DNA from: Betaproteobacteria bacterium
GTDB taxonomy: Bacteria > Pseudomonadota > Gammaproteobacteria > Burkholderiales > Burkholderiaceae_C
DNA length: 47,594 nt
Direction of reading: 5' to 3'
NCBI GenBank assembly: GCA_013289985.1
Contig: JABCYW010000036.1
Location: 1-47,594, forward strand
Part shown: one piece after another, positions 7,794 through 17,149 of the stretch
Position numbering within the stretch: position 1 is the stretch's first letter
Layout of the letters: the number at the start of each line of letters is the position of its first letter
Notes under the pieces: generated by a model
Databases searched by the model: none
The model's input: only the letters and a program-made list of their open reading frames with translations
Told to the model about the DNA's origin: nothing
Made by a program: the position numbers and the translations under genes

Positions 7794-10319
7794 ATGCCGA
7801 CGCCGCCGAGCCCGTCCGCTGCCACCGAGCCGCGCCAGCCCATGCCAAGGCGCTGGTTCCTCGCCCTGCTGACGACCGTCCTGGCCATCGCGCTGCGCGC
7901 GGCCCTGCAGCCGGTGCTGGGCGACCGCATGCCGTTCCTGCTGGCCTATCCGGCGGTGGCGCTGGCGGCGGCGCTTTGGGGCGTCGCGCCGGCGCTGGTG
8001 GTGGCGCTGGCCTCCGCCGTGACGGTCTGCGTCCCCTACGTGCCGCCGACGATCGCCGCCAGCGAACGCCCGATTCACGTCGGTGCGTTCGTCCTGTCCG
8101 CCGTCTTCATCGCGCTCATGTGCAACCTGCGGGTACGGCGCACGGGTGAAGCGTCGCCGGCGGATGCGGACACCGGCTTCGACACGCCCCTGGCGAGCTG
8201 GCTGCGGGCAGTGGTGTGGGGCGCGCTGCTGGTGCCCGCCACCGCCTTCGTGGCCGCCTCCTGGTGGGGCTACGAACGCGCCATCGCCGACGCCGAGGCG
8301 GCCGCCGAGCGCACCGCCGTGCTGGTGCGCGGCCAGGCCCAGCGCACGTTCGAGATCGCCCAGCAGATCGCGCGGCGCGCGAACGCCGCCGCGGCGGGCG
8401 ACGACGCCACCGTCCGCGCCCGCGAGGCCGAGATCCACGCGCGCCTGGCCGACATGGTGGCGGGCCTGCCGGCCGTGGTGAACCTCGACGTGTGGGACGC
8501 CCTGGGCCATCCGATCGCGCGCAGCGACCGCTACCCGAGCGACCCCGTCGCGGCGGTGGGCGACCGCGCGTACTTCCTCCAGCAGAAGAACGCGCCGGTG
8601 CCGCTGGGCATCAGCGACGTGGTGACCGGACGGCAGACCGGCCTGGAACTGGTGAACGCGACGATCCGCCGCGACACGCTGGCCGGAGAGTTCGGCGGCG
8701 TCGTCTCGGTATCGCTGGCGCCGTCGTTCTTCAGCGAGTACTACCGCTCGCTGGCCGCCGACAACCCGTCGCTCGTGCGTTTCGCGCTGGTGCGCACCGA
8801 CGGCGCCATGCTGGCCAGCTGGCCCCTGAACGACGCCGGCGACGCCCGGCGCGTGGCCCTCGGCGACGACATGTTCGCGCGCGTCAGCGCGGGCGAGCGC
8901 GACGGCCGCCTGGAGGTGCGCTCGCGCCGCGACGGCCAGCTGCACTTCGTCAGCTTCCGGCACGTGGGCGACTATCCGCTGTACGTCATCGTCGGCGTCA
9001 GCCGCGCCGCCATGCTGGCCGGCTGGCTGCGCTATGTCGGCCTGCTCGCGGCCCTGCTGGTGCCGGTCACCGCCGGCCTGACCTACGTCTCGTTGGTGGC
9101 GCTGCGCAAGACGCGCCGCGAGCAGGCGATCACCGCCGCGCTCAACGAGGCGGTGCGGCGGCGGGCCGCCGCCGAGAAGAGCATGCAGGAAAGCCAGAAG
9201 CTGGAGACGCTGGCCCAGCTGACCGGCGGCGTGGCGCACGACTTCAACAACCTGCTGGCCATCGTCAGCAGCAGCCTGCACGTGCAGCGCCACCTGCACC
9301 CGGAGTCGGCCGACGAGCGCCACCTGCAGGCCATGTCGCGGGCGGTGCAGTCGGGCACGCGGCTCACGCGCCAGCTGCTCTCGTTCTCGCGCAAGCAGGC
9401 GCTGCGGCCGGAGCTGATCTCGCTGCAGACCTGGCTGCAGGCCTGCGAAGGCCTGCTGCGCAGCACGCTGGGCTCGCGCATCGCGATGGACGTGGACGTC
9501 GAGCCGGACGTCTGCCCGGTCAGCGTGGACGCGGCCGAACTCGAGCTGGCGCTGATCAACCTGTCGCTCAACGCCAAGCACGCGATGCCCGGCGGCGGGC
9601 GGCTGCGCATCACCGCGCGCAACGAAGGCGCGTCTGAGGACGGCACGACCATGGTGGTGATCGCCGTGGCCGATACCGGCGTGGGCATCCCGCCCGAGGT
9701 GCTGCCGCGCGTGTTCGAGCCCTTCTTCACCACCCGCATGAACGAGGCCGGCTCGGGACTGGGCCTGAGCCAGGTGCACGGCTTCTGCGCGCAGGCCGGC
9801 GGCCGCGCGCGCATAGCCAGCGAGCCGGGGCAGGGCACCACGGTGGAGATGCTGCTGCCGGCCGAGGCGCCGCTGGCCCGTCCGCCGGCCACGCCCATCG
9901 CCACGGCGCCGGAGACGCTGGCGGGCCGCGTGCTGCTGGTCGAGGACAACGACGATGTCGCCCAGTCGACGGCGGCCATCCTGCAGGCCGCGGGTCTCGA
10001 GGTGACGCACCACTGGAGCGCCGACGCCGCGCTGGCCGCGCTGCACGGCGGCGCCAGCCTGCCCGACATCGTGCTGAGCGACATCGAGATGCCCGGCAAG
10101 CTGAGCGGCATGGATCTCGCGTTCCGCCTGCGCGAGCGCTGGCCGCAGCTGCCGGTGGTGCTGATCACCGGCTACGCGAAGCAGCTGGAGGAGGCCGTGT
10201 CGGGCGGACTGCGGGTGCTGCCCAAGCCGACGCCGCCGCAGGACATGCTGCGGGAGCTGCGGCGGGCGATGGCGGAGGCGGCGCGGGGCGCGCCCGCGGT
10301 GGCTCAGCCCCCCAGGTAG
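7794..10319 (+). CDS. Hybrid sensor histidine kinase with DUF4118-like and periplasmic cache sensor, plus C-terminal receiver
   Basis: The 841-residue product starts with a cluster of hydrophobic helices (about 21-110) resembling the KdpD/DUF4118 membrane module. A second membrane segment (139-157), a long extracytoplasmic region (160-405, double-cache-like, with VVNLDVWDALGHPIARS), and another helix (412-435) follow. The kinase core has the H-box GGVAHDFNN (phospho-His H482), an N-box NLSLNAKHAMPGGG and G-boxes ADTGVGIP and GSGLGL. A receiver of about 120 residues follows, with phospho-acceptor Asp in VLSDIEMPG. It has no DNA-binding output, so the phosphate must pass to another protein. Its stop overlaps the end of the convergent livF gene by 16 bp. 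A similar kinase lies at the other side of the liv operon. Confidence 0.9.
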   Translation: MPTPPSPSAATEPRQPMPRRWFLALLTTVLAIALRAALQPVLGDRMPFLLAYPAVALAAALWGVAPALVVALASAVTVCVPYVPPTIAASERPIHVGAFVLSAVFIALMCNLRVRRTGEASPADADTGFDTPLASWLRAVVWGALLVPATAFVAASWWGYERAIADAEAAAERTAVLVRGQAQRTFEIAQQIARRANAAAAGDDATVRAREAEIHARLADMVAGLPAVVNLDVWDALGHPIARSDRYPSDPVAAVGDRAYFLQQKNAPVPLGISDVVTGRQTGLELVNATIRRDTLAGEFGGVVSVSLAPSFFSEYYRSLAADNPSLVRFALVRTDGAMLASWPLNDAGDARRVALGDDMFARVSAGERDGRLEVRSRRDGQLHFVSFRHVGDYPLYVIVGVSRAAMLAGWLRYVGLLAALLVPVTAGLTYVSLVALRKTRREQAITAALNEAVRRRAAAEKSMQESQKLETLAQLTGGVAHDFNNLLAIVSSSLHVQRHLHPESADERHLQAMSRAVQSGTRLTRQLLSFSRKQALRPELISLQTWLQACEGLLRSTLGSRIAMDVDVEPDVCPVSVDAAELELALINLSLNAKHAMPGGGRLRITARNEGASEDGTTMVVIAVADTGVGIPPEVLPRVFEPFFTTRMNEAGSGLGLSQVHGFCAQAGGRARIASEPGQGTTVEMLLPAEAPLARPPATPIATAPETLAGRVLLVEDNDDVAQSTAAILQAAGLEVTHHWSADAALAALHGGASLPDIVLSDIEMPGKLSGMDLAFRLRERWPQLPVVLITGYAKQLEEAVSGGLRVLPKPTPPQDMLRELRRAMAEAARGAPAVAQPPR

Positions 10320-11023
10320 GCTTCCTGCACGCGCGGCTCGTCGAGCAGGTCGCGCCCGCGGCCGTGCAGCACCACGCGGCCGTTCTCCAGCACGTAGGCC
10401 TGCTCGGCGATCTTGAGCGCCTGGCGCACGTTCTGCTCCACCAGGAAGATGGTCAGGCCCTGCGCGTTGATCTCGCGCAGCGTGCGGAAGATGCCTTGCA
10501 CCACGATGGGCGCGAGCCCCATCGACGGCTCGTCCAGCAGCAGCACGCGCGGCCTGGCCATCAGCGCGCGGCCGATCGCCAGCATCTGCTGCTCGCCGCC
10601 GGACAGGTTGCCGGCCAGTCCGTTCTCGCGCTCCTTCAGGCGCGGGAACAGCGCGAACATCCGCTCGAGGTCGCTCGCGCGCGCCGCCGCGCCGTCGCGC
10701 CGCGTGTAGGCGCCCAGCTCGAGGTTCTCGCGCACGGTCAGCGTCGTCAGCGTGGCGCGGCCCTCGGCCACCTGCACCACGCCGGCGGCCACCAGCTTGT
10801 GGGGGGGCAGGGCGGTGACGTCGTGGCCGTCGAACATCACCCTGCCGGCGGCCTTGGGGATGAGCCCGGAAAGCGCCAGCAGCGTCGTCGACTTGCCCGC
10901 GCCGTTGGCGCCGACAAGCGTGGTGACGCGGCCGGCCTGCAGCGACAGGTCGATGTCGCGCACGGCCTCGATGTGGCCGTAGTTGACGCTCAGACCGGAG
11001 ACGGAGAGCAGGGCGTCGCTCAT
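10304..11023 (-). CDS. livF: Branched-chain amino acid ABC transporter ATP-binding protein LivF
   Basis: The product is a 239-residue ABC ATPase. It has Walker A GANGAGKST, the Q-loop region, signature LSGGEQQ, Walker B VLLLDEPSMGLAP and the H-region FLVEQN, which is the LivF variant with Gln/Asn in place of His. It also carries the LivF-specific VPEGR-like loop (VAEGRATLTTLTVRENLELGAY). Together with LivG it powers uptake of branched-chain or related amino acids through LivH/LivM. It starts with an ATGA overlap with the livG stop and is the last gene of the operon. Confidence 0.95.
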   Translation of the reverse strand: MSDALLSVSGLSVNYGHIEAVRDIDLSLQAGRVTTLVGANGAGKSTTLLALSGLIPKAAGRVMFDGHDVTALPPHKLVAAGVVQVAEGRATLTTLTVRENLELGAYTRRDGAAARASDLERMFALFPRLKERENGLAGNLSGGEQQMLAIGRALMARPRVLLLDEPSMGLAPIVVQGIFRTLREINAQGLTIFLVEQNVRQALKIAEQAYVLENGRVVLHGRGRDLLDEPRVQEAYLGG

Positions 11024-11817
11024 CGAGCGTCTCCCGGGGTGACGGACACCTCGTCGTCCTCGCGCCCCAGGTAGGCCTCGATCACCTGCGGATCGCCGCG
11101 GATCTGCTCGGGCCCGCCCTCGGCGATGATCTTGCCGAAGTTCAGCACCGAGATGCGCTCGCACAGGCCCATGACGAAGCGCATGTCGTGCTCGATCATG
11201 AAGACGGTGTAGCCGCGGCCCTGGATGGTGACGATCTCGCGCATCAGCTCGGTCTTCTCGGTGCTGTTCATGCCCGCCACCGGCTCGTCCAGCAGCAGCA
11301 GGCGCGGTTCGGTGGCCAGCGCGCGCGCGATCTCGAGCCGGCGCTGGGCACCGTACGACAGGTTGTCGGCGAGGTCGTCGGCCTTGTGGTCGAGCTTCAT
11401 CCACGACAGCAGTTCGCGGGCGCGGTCGCGCGCCCGCTTCTCGGCGGCGCGGTATCCGGGCAACGCGAACACGAGGCCGGGCACGCCGTAGTCCAGGTGG
11501 CGGTGCATGCCCACGATCACGTTCTCCAGCAGCGTCATCTCCTTGAAGATGCGGATGTTCTGGAACGTGCGCGCGACGCCCGAACGCGTGATGGCGTGCG
11601 GCTTGCGGCCCACCAGGCTGGCGCCGTCCAGCGTGATGTCGCCCGTGGTGGGCGGCAGCAGGCCGGTGATCAGGTTGAACACGGTGGTCTTGCCGGCGCC
11701 GTTGGGTCCGATCAGGCCCGAGATCGTGCCGGGCTTCACCGCGAACGACACGTCCTGCAGCACCTTCAGGCCGCCGAAGTGGCGCGAGACGCTGGTGAGC
11801 TTCAGGAGATCGCTCAC
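11020..11817 (-). CDS. livG: Branched-chain amino acid ABC transporter ATP-binding protein LivG
   Basis: The product is a 265-residue ABC ATPase. It has Walker A GPNGAGKTT, the LivG-type RTFQNIRIFKEMTLLENV Q-loop segment, a signature-like LSYGAQRR, Walker B LLLLDEPVAGMN and the H-loop FMIEHDM. The C-terminal EAYLGRE tail is typical. The GTG start at 11817 overlaps the livM stop (GTGA). In-frame sequence continues upstream but only as antisense-free shadow within livM. It works as the partner ATPase of LivF. Confidence 0.95.
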   Translation of the reverse strand: MSDLLKLTSVSRHFGGLKVLQDVSFAVKPGTISGLIGPNGAGKTTVFNLITGLLPPTTGDITLDGASLVGRKPHAITRSGVARTFQNIRIFKEMTLLENVIVGMHRHLDYGVPGLVFALPGYRAAEKRARDRARELLSWMKLDHKADDLADNLSYGAQRRLEIARALATEPRLLLLDEPVAGMNSTEKTELMREIVTIQGRGYTVFMIEHDMRFVMGLCERISVLNFGKIIAEGGPEQIRGDPQVIEAYLGREDDEVSVTPGDAR

Positions 11818-12683
11818 TTGGCCCCCCGCTTCGCCAGGCCAGCGACCTTGCGCATCCACGCGGGATTCCACAGCCCCTTGGGCAGGAACAGCACGATGAG
11901 CACGAGGATCAGTCCGTTGGCCACCGCGCGGTAGTCCTTGAAGCTGCGCAGCAGCTCCGGCAGGAGCGTGATGATGGCGGCGCCGATCACCGGGCCGAAC
12001 AGGCTGTTGATGCCGCCCAGGATGGTCATGGTGAGGATCTCCACGCCGCGGTCGAAGCCGAACTCCTGCGGGCCGATGAAGAAGGTGAGGTGGGCGTTGA
12101 GCACGCCGCCCAGGCCGGCGATGGCCGCGCCGAGCGCGAAGGCGAGCATCTTGTGGCCGTTGACGTCGATGCCCATGAGGCCGGCCGCGGTCTCGTCCTC
12201 CTTGATCGCCTCGAACGCGCGCCCGATCTTCGAGCGGCGCAGGCGGGCGAGCAGGAACAGCACCAGCACGACCGCCAGCAGCACGTGCCACCACTGCGTG
12301 AGTTGCGGGATGCCGTTCAGGCCCAGCGCGCCGCCGGTGAGGCCTTCCGCGCGCAGGATGCACAGGCGCACCACCTCGCCGAAGGCCAGCGTGGCCATCG
12401 CGAGGTAGACGCCCGACAGCCGCAGCGTGGGCCGGCCGATGATGAACGCCACCAGCGCGGGCGCCGCCATGCCGGCCGCGATCGCGAGCGGGAACGGCCA
12501 GCCGTAGTTCATCGTGAGGATGGACGAGGTGTAGGCGCCGATGCCCATGAACGCCGCGTTGGCCATGGCCAGCATGCCGCACGACAGCGTCAGGTAGATG
12601 GACAGCGCCAGCAGCGCGTTGGTGCCCAGAGAGAGCACCAGGTTGCTGTAGACGGACCAGAAGTTGTCGAGGAACTCGATCAT
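11814..12683 (-). CDS. livM: Branched-chain amino acid ABC transporter permease LivM
   Basis: The product is a 289-residue inner-membrane permease with about eight or nine hydrophobic helices. The conserved cytoplasmic coupling loop GRAFEAIKEDETAAGLMGIDV (EAA-like motif) is at about 175-195 and is followed by KMLAFALGAAIAGLGG, the hallmark of LivM. A C-terminal FLPKGLWNP completes the family pattern. It forms the membrane channel with LivH. The ATG at 12683 lies 10 nt after the livH stop. Its end overlaps the livG start. Confidence 0.94.
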   Translation of the reverse strand: MIEFLDNFWSVYSNLVLSLGTNALLALSIYLTLSCGMLAMANAAFMGIGAYTSSILTMNYGWPFPLAIAAGMAAPALVAFIIGRPTLRLSGVYLAMATLAFGEVVRLCILRAEGLTGGALGLNGIPQLTQWWHVLLAVVLVLFLLARLRRSKIGRAFEAIKEDETAAGLMGIDVNGHKMLAFALGAAIAGLGGVLNAHLTFFIGPQEFGFDRGVEILTMTILGGINSLFGPVIGAAIITLLPELLRSFKDYRAVANGLILVLIVLFLPKGLWNPAWMRKVAGLAKRGAK

Positions 12684-12693
12684 CGCCGCGCCG

Positions 12694-13575
12694 TCAGACT
12701 TTCCGTTCCTGCACGGTGCCGAACAGGCCCTTTGGCCGCACCAGCAGCACGAGGAACAGCAGCCCGAAGGCCACGGCGTCGCGCATGTCGGAGCCGATGT
12801 AGGCCACCGACAGCACCTCGGCGAACCCGAGGAACAGGCCCGCGAGCATCGCGCCGCGGATGTCGCCCATGCCGCCCAGGATGATGACGGCGATGCCCTT
12901 GTGCAGCATCGGCTGGCCCATCAGCGGGAACAGCGCGTTGGAATACAGGCCGATCAGCACGCCGGCGATGCCGCCGAGGCCCGCCGCCACGAACGACGTG
13001 AGCATGAACAGGCCGTCGACGTTGATGCCCAGCAGCCGCGCCGCCTTGGGCGATTCGGCGATCGCCCGCAGCGCCCGGCCCAGTTGCGTCCGGTTCAGCG
13101 TGAGCATCAGCACGGTCATCAGCACGAACGACACGAGGATGATGCCCAGCTCCAGCACCGTCACGCTGATGCCCGCGATCTGCAGCGAGTCCTGCGGCAG
13201 CACCTCGCTGGGGAAGCGCTGGTTCTCGGCGCCGAACAGGCCCTGCACCAGGCTGTTCATGGCCAGGCCCAGGCCGATCGTGGCGATCATCGGGATCAGG
13301 TGCGGCGCGTCGCGCTTGCGCAGTGGCTTGAGCAACAGGCGGTCGATCAGCAGGCCCACGAGCCCGGAGAACGCGAACGCGAACGCGATGGCCGCCCACA
13401 GCGGGGCGTGCAGCTGGTTGATGGCCGTCAGCGCCGCATAGGCACCCAGCATGAACACGGCGCCCTGCGAGAGGTTGACCACGCCCAGCACGCCGAAGAT
13501 CAGCGTGAATCCGAGCGCGAACAGGGCGTAGACGCACCCGAGCGAGAGTGCATTGAAGAGCTGCTGTTCGAGCAC
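12694..13575 (-). CDS. livH: Branched-chain amino acid ABC transporter permease LivH
   Basis: The product is a 293-residue multi-pass permease with the LivH N-terminal signature LGCVYALFALGFTLIFGVLG followed by VVNLSQGAVFMLGAY. The coupling loop GRALRAIAESPKAARLLGINV is at about 200, and the C-terminal LLVRPKGLFG is typical of the family. It pairs with LivM. The gene begins 6 nt downstream of the livJ stop, so all five liv genes appear to form one transcript. Confidence 0.94.
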   Translation of the reverse strand: MLEQQLFNALSLGCVYALFALGFTLIFGVLGVVNLSQGAVFMLGAYAALTAINQLHAPLWAAIAFAFAFSGLVGLLIDRLLLKPLRKRDAPHLIPMIATIGLGLAMNSLVQGLFGAENQRFPSEVLPQDSLQIAGISVTVLELGIILVSFVLMTVLMLTLNRTQLGRALRAIAESPKAARLLGINVDGLFMLTSFVAAGLGGIAGVLIGLYSNALFPLMGQPMLHKGIAVIILGGMGDIRGAMLAGLFLGFAEVLSVAYIGSDMRDAVAFGLLFLVLLVRPKGLFGTVQERKV

Positions 13576-13581
13576 GGGGTT

Positions 13582-14745
13582 TTACTTCTCGATCTCGTAG
13601 TTCTTGCCGCGGGTGGTGCTGACGATCGGCACCTGGTTGGCGTCGTAGCCCGCGGGCTTGCCGGCCTTGTCGGTGGCGCGGCGGAACGCGAACGGGCCGG
13701 TGGCGCCGGTCCACTTCACGGCCGGCAGCGCGGCCTGCACCGCCTCGCGGTCCTTGGCGAGGTCGCCGCTCAGCCTGACCTTCTTCAGCGCCTCGGTGGC
13801 GATGTGCATCGCGTCGTACGCCTGGGCCGCGAACTGGTCCGGCGGCGAGCTGTACTTCTTCGTGTAGGCGATGATGAAGCTGGTGTTCTGCGGCGTGCGG
13901 TTCTCGATGGACCACGGGCTGCCCACCCACAGGCCGTCCGACGCGCCCTTGGCCAGGTCGAACACCTTGACCGAGTTCATGCCGTTGCCGCCGATGAACG
14001 GCACGTTCAGGCCCAGCTGGCGCGCCTGCACCATGATCGGGGCGCCTTCGGCCAGCAGCGCGGACAGCACGATGGCGTCGGGGTTGGTGGCCTTGATCTT
14101 GGTCAGCTGCGCCTTGAAGTCGACATCGCCCTTGGCGAAGGTCTCGGTCGTCGTGACCGGCATCTTCTGGTCGTCGAGCGCCTTCCTGAAGTTGTCGTAG
14201 CCGCTCTTGGTGAACACGTCGTCGTTGCCATAGAGCACCGCGACCTTGCTGATCCTGGCGACCTTGGCGGCCGTGCGCAGCGTCACCGGCAGCACGTCGG
14301 CCTCGGTGACCGAGTTGCGGAACACGTGGTCGCCGATGCTGGTGATGCCGTCGGCGGTGTTGGACGTGCCGAAGACGACGATCTTCGAGGCCTGCGCGAT
14401 CGGGTCGGCGGCCTGCGCGGAGTTCGACAGCGTCGGGCCGAACAGCATCAGCGCCTTGTCCTGGAAGATGAGCTTCTTGAAGGCGTTGATCGCCTCCTCC
14501 TTCTTGCCCTGCTCGTCCTCGATCACCAGCTCGATCTTGCTGCCGTTGACGCCTCCTGCGGCATTGATCTCGTCGGCCGCCATCTGGAAACCGTTGCGGA
14601 TGCTGATGCCGTACTGCGCGGCACCGCCGGACAGCGCCTCGGCCACGCCGATCTTGATGGGCTCCGCGGCCTGGGCCGTGCCCAGCGAGACGGCGGCAGC
14701 CAGCGCGATGGCTGAGATTCGGGCGAAGCGGGGGAGGTCGGTCAC
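13582..14745 (-). CDS. livJ: Branched-chain amino acid ABC transporter substrate-binding protein (LivJ/LivK type)
   Basis: This is the periplasmic solute-binding protein (Peripla_BP_6 family) of the liv system. A signal peptide with an AAVSLGTAQAA cleavage region is followed by the mature start EPIKIGVAEALSGGAAQYG. Later blocks include AADEINAAGGVNG and LFGPTLSNSAQA in the hinge region. The GTG at 14745 is preferred because GGAGA lies 8-9 nt upstream; an ATG five codons earlier (14760) is the alternative and carries that GGAG inside the coding sequence. It heads the operon livJ-H-M-G-F. The ligand could be leucine-type amino acids, but this family also binds amides, urea and aromatic compounds. 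Confidence 0.92.
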   Translation of the reverse strand: MTDLPRFARISAIALAAAVSLGTAQAAEPIKIGVAEALSGGAAQYGISIRNGFQMAADEINAAGGVNGSKIELVIEDEQGKKEEAINAFKKLIFQDKALMLFGPTLSNSAQAADPIAQASKIVVFGTSNTADGITSIGDHVFRNSVTEADVLPVTLRTAAKVARISKVAVLYGNDDVFTKSGYDNFRKALDDQKMPVTTTETFAKGDVDFKAQLTKIKATNPDAIVLSALLAEGAPIMVQARQLGLNVPFIGGNGMNSVKVFDLAKGASDGLWVGSPWSIENRTPQNTSFIIAYTKKYSSPPDQFAAQAYDAMHIATEALKKVRLSGDLAKDREAVQAALPAVKWTGATGPFAFRRATDKAGKPAGYDANQVPIVSTTRGKNYEIEK

Positions 14746-14950
14746 TTGTTTTGTCTCCATGCGGGGAAGATCGGACGGCCTCAAATGTAAGCGCTGGCGG
14801 CGATCCCATCGAGTCTCGGGGATTGCGCATTGACAACGCGGGCGGGACGGGGCATGCCCGATGCCGCCCAGGCAGCGATGCCGTCGCCCGCTGAGCGCAT
14901 CCGTTTTCGGGTAATGTGCGCAGCAAACAAGACTGAATCCCAGGGATCGC

Positions 14951-17143
14951 GTGAGCATACGCACGAGGCTGTTCCTTCTCGTCTTCGCCGTGTGGCTGCC
15001 CGCCATGGCCGGCTTCGGGGTGCTCGCGCGCTCCACCTACCTGCACGAGACCGATGTCGCCACCCAGCGCCTGCGCGAACTGGCTCGCTCGCTCAGCGTC
15101 GTCGTCGACGGCGAGCTCGACAAGCGCGCGGCCATCGCCCGCACGCTCGGCGCGTCCCGGTCGCTGCGCGACGACGACCTCGCCCGCTTCTACGAGTACG
15201 CCCGCCGGGCCACCGAGGGCACCTCCAACACGGTGCTGGTGGTGGACGCCGCGCGCCAGGTCCTCAACACGCGCAGGCCGTTCGGCGAGCCCTTGCCCGC
15301 GCGAGGCTGGCTGCCCGATCCGCCGCTGATCTCCGGCGAGCCGGTGGTCACCGACCTGCTCACCAGCAAGGTCAACGGCGAGCCCGTGATCACGGTGATC
15401 GCGCCCGAGCCGGGCGTCACGCCGCAGCGCTACAACATCGGCGTCGCCTTCCATCCCGACGTGATCCAGCACGTGATGGATCTGCAGAAGCTGCCCGAGG
15501 GGGCCATCGCGTCGGTGCTGGACAGCAAGTTCCAGACCGTGGCCCGCAGCAAGGATCCGAAGAAGTGGCTGGGCTCGCGCGCCGCGTCCACCACGATCGC
15601 CGCGGCCTCCAACGGCCTGCTGGACCAGCAGTTCGAGTCCACCTCGCGCGAGGGCGAGCCCATCACCGCCTTCATGGTCCGCTCGGCGCGCTACGGCTGG
15701 ACGGTGGGAGTGGGCCTGCCGCGAACGGCGCTGGACAAGCCGGCGATCCGCGTCACGATCCAGGCCTTCCTGGCGGCCGGCATCCTCGCGGTCATCGGAC
15801 TGCTGCTGGCGTTCTACGTGGCCCGCCAGATCGGCGGCCCCGTGCTGGCGCTCAGCGACGCCGCCGCCGAACTCGGCCGCGACCGCGTGCCGGCGCCCCT
15901 GCGCACCGGCCTCGCCGAGGCCGATCAGGTGGGCGCCGCGCTGCACGAGGCGGGCCTGCGTTCCGCCCGGTCCACGGAGCTGCTCGAGTCGCGCGTGGCC
16001 GAGGCCATCCGCCAGACCCAGGAGGCGCAGACGCGCCTGCTCGATGGCCAGAAGCACGAGGCCATCGGCCGGCTCACCGGCGGCCTGGCGCACGACCTGA
16101 ACAACTTCCTGCAGACCATGAGCACGGGACTGCAGGTGCTCGATCGCCTGGTCAAGGAGGACCCTGGACGCCGCGTGATCGAGGCCAGCACGCGCGCGCT
16201 CGACAAGGCCGCCACGCTGGTGCGCCAGATGCTGGCCTTCGGCCGCACCCAGCCGCTGAAGCCGCAGGCCATCGACCTGCACGACTTCGTGCTGCGCTGC
16301 GACGACCTGATGGGCCGTGCCGTGGGCGGCAAGGTGCGCCTGACGGCCGAGATCGACCCGGGCCTGCCGCCCCTGCAGGCCGACCCGACGCAGTTCGAGC
16401 TCGCGCTGCTCAACCTCGTCTTCAACGCCCGCGACGCGATGCCCGCCGGCGGCAGCGTGGTGATCCGGGGCCGCCTGGCCAGCGCGATCCAGGCCGCGGG
16501 GCTGCCTCCGGGCCGCTACCTGGCGGTGGACGTGGCCGACAGCGGCGGTGGCATGGACGCCGAGGTGCTGCAGCGCGTGTTCGAGCCGTACTTCACCACC
16601 AAGGCGGTGGGCGTGGGCAGCGGGCTGGGCCTGCCGCAGGTGCGCGCGTTCGCCGTGCAGTCGGGCGGCGCGGCCACCATCCGCAGCGAGCGTGGCGTGG
16701 GCACCACCGTGTCGCTGCTGCTGCCCGTCTCCAGTGAACCGGTGCAGGCCGTGCACGCCGTCGACGGCGAGTCCGCCGAGTTCATGCCCTTGCGCGTGCT
16801 GTTCGTCGAGGACGACCTGCTCGTGTCCTCCGTGGTGGTGCCCGCGCTGCGGGCCTGCGGCCACACGGTGCGCCACTGCCTGAACGGCGATGCGGCCGCG
16901 CGGGCGCTGCAGGACGGCGGCCTGTTCGACGTGGTGTTCACCGACGTCGTGATGCCCGGCGCGATGAGCGGGCTCGATCTCGTGGCCTGGTGCCGCGCCA
17001 ACATCCCGGCGATGGCCGTGATCGTGGCCACGGGCTACACCACCCAGCACATCGAGGCCGGGGTCAAGGTGCTGTCCAAGCCGTATGCGATGGAAACCTT
17101 GCTGGCGGAGCTGCGGTACGCGGTGCGCGTGAAGCGGGCCTGA
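14951..17143 (+). CDS. Hybrid sensor histidine kinase with periplasmic cache sensor and C-terminal receiver
   Basis: The 730-residue product has a first membrane helix at 7-26, an extracytoplasmic double-cache-like domain (27-265), a second helix (268-290) and a short linker. The kinase core has H-box GGLAHDLNN (H381), N-box NLVFNARDAMPAGG and G-boxes ADSGGGMD and GSGLGLPQV. The receiver has its acidic pair at FVEDD, the acceptor Asp in VVFTDVVMPG and the conserved Lys in LSKPY. The GTG start has AGGGA upstream. The layout matches the kinase at 7794-10319 on the other side of the liv operon. It has no output domain and no cognate regulator beside it. The signal may be an amino acid or organic acid, by analogy with cache kinases. 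Confidence 0.9.
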   Translation: MSIRTRLFLLVFAVWLPAMAGFGVLARSTYLHETDVATQRLRELARSLSVVVDGELDKRAAIARTLGASRSLRDDDLARFYEYARRATEGTSNTVLVVDAARQVLNTRRPFGEPLPARGWLPDPPLISGEPVVTDLLTSKVNGEPVITVIAPEPGVTPQRYNIGVAFHPDVIQHVMDLQKLPEGAIASVLDSKFQTVARSKDPKKWLGSRAASTTIAAASNGLLDQQFESTSREGEPITAFMVRSARYGWTVGVGLPRTALDKPAIRVTIQAFLAAGILAVIGLLLAFYVARQIGGPVLALSDAAAELGRDRVPAPLRTGLAEADQVGAALHEAGLRSARSTELLESRVAEAIRQTQEAQTRLLDGQKHEAIGRLTGGLAHDLNNFLQTMSTGLQVLDRLVKEDPGRRVIEASTRALDKAATLVRQMLAFGRTQPLKPQAIDLHDFVLRCDDLMGRAVGGKVRLTAEIDPGLPPLQADPTQFELALLNLVFNARDAMPAGGSVVIRGRLASAIQAAGLPPGRYLAVDVADSGGGMDAEVLQRVFEPYFTTKAVGVGSGLGLPQVRAFAVQSGGAATIRSERGVGTTVSLLLPVSSEPVQAVHAVDGESAEFMPLRVLFVEDDLLVSSVVVPALRACGHTVRHCLNGDAAARALQDGGLFDVVFTDVVMPGAMSGLDLVAWCRANIPAMAVIVATGYTTQHIEAGVKVLSKPYAMETLLAELRYAVRVKRA

Positions 17144-17149
17144 TCGGGT

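Noticed and set aside
12680-17050. 1456-residue minus-strand open frame across the liv operon and hybrid kinase
   Set aside because: It runs antisense or out of frame through recognised genes, and is made of Ala/Gly/Arg-rich low-complexity sequence typical of high-GC shadow frames.
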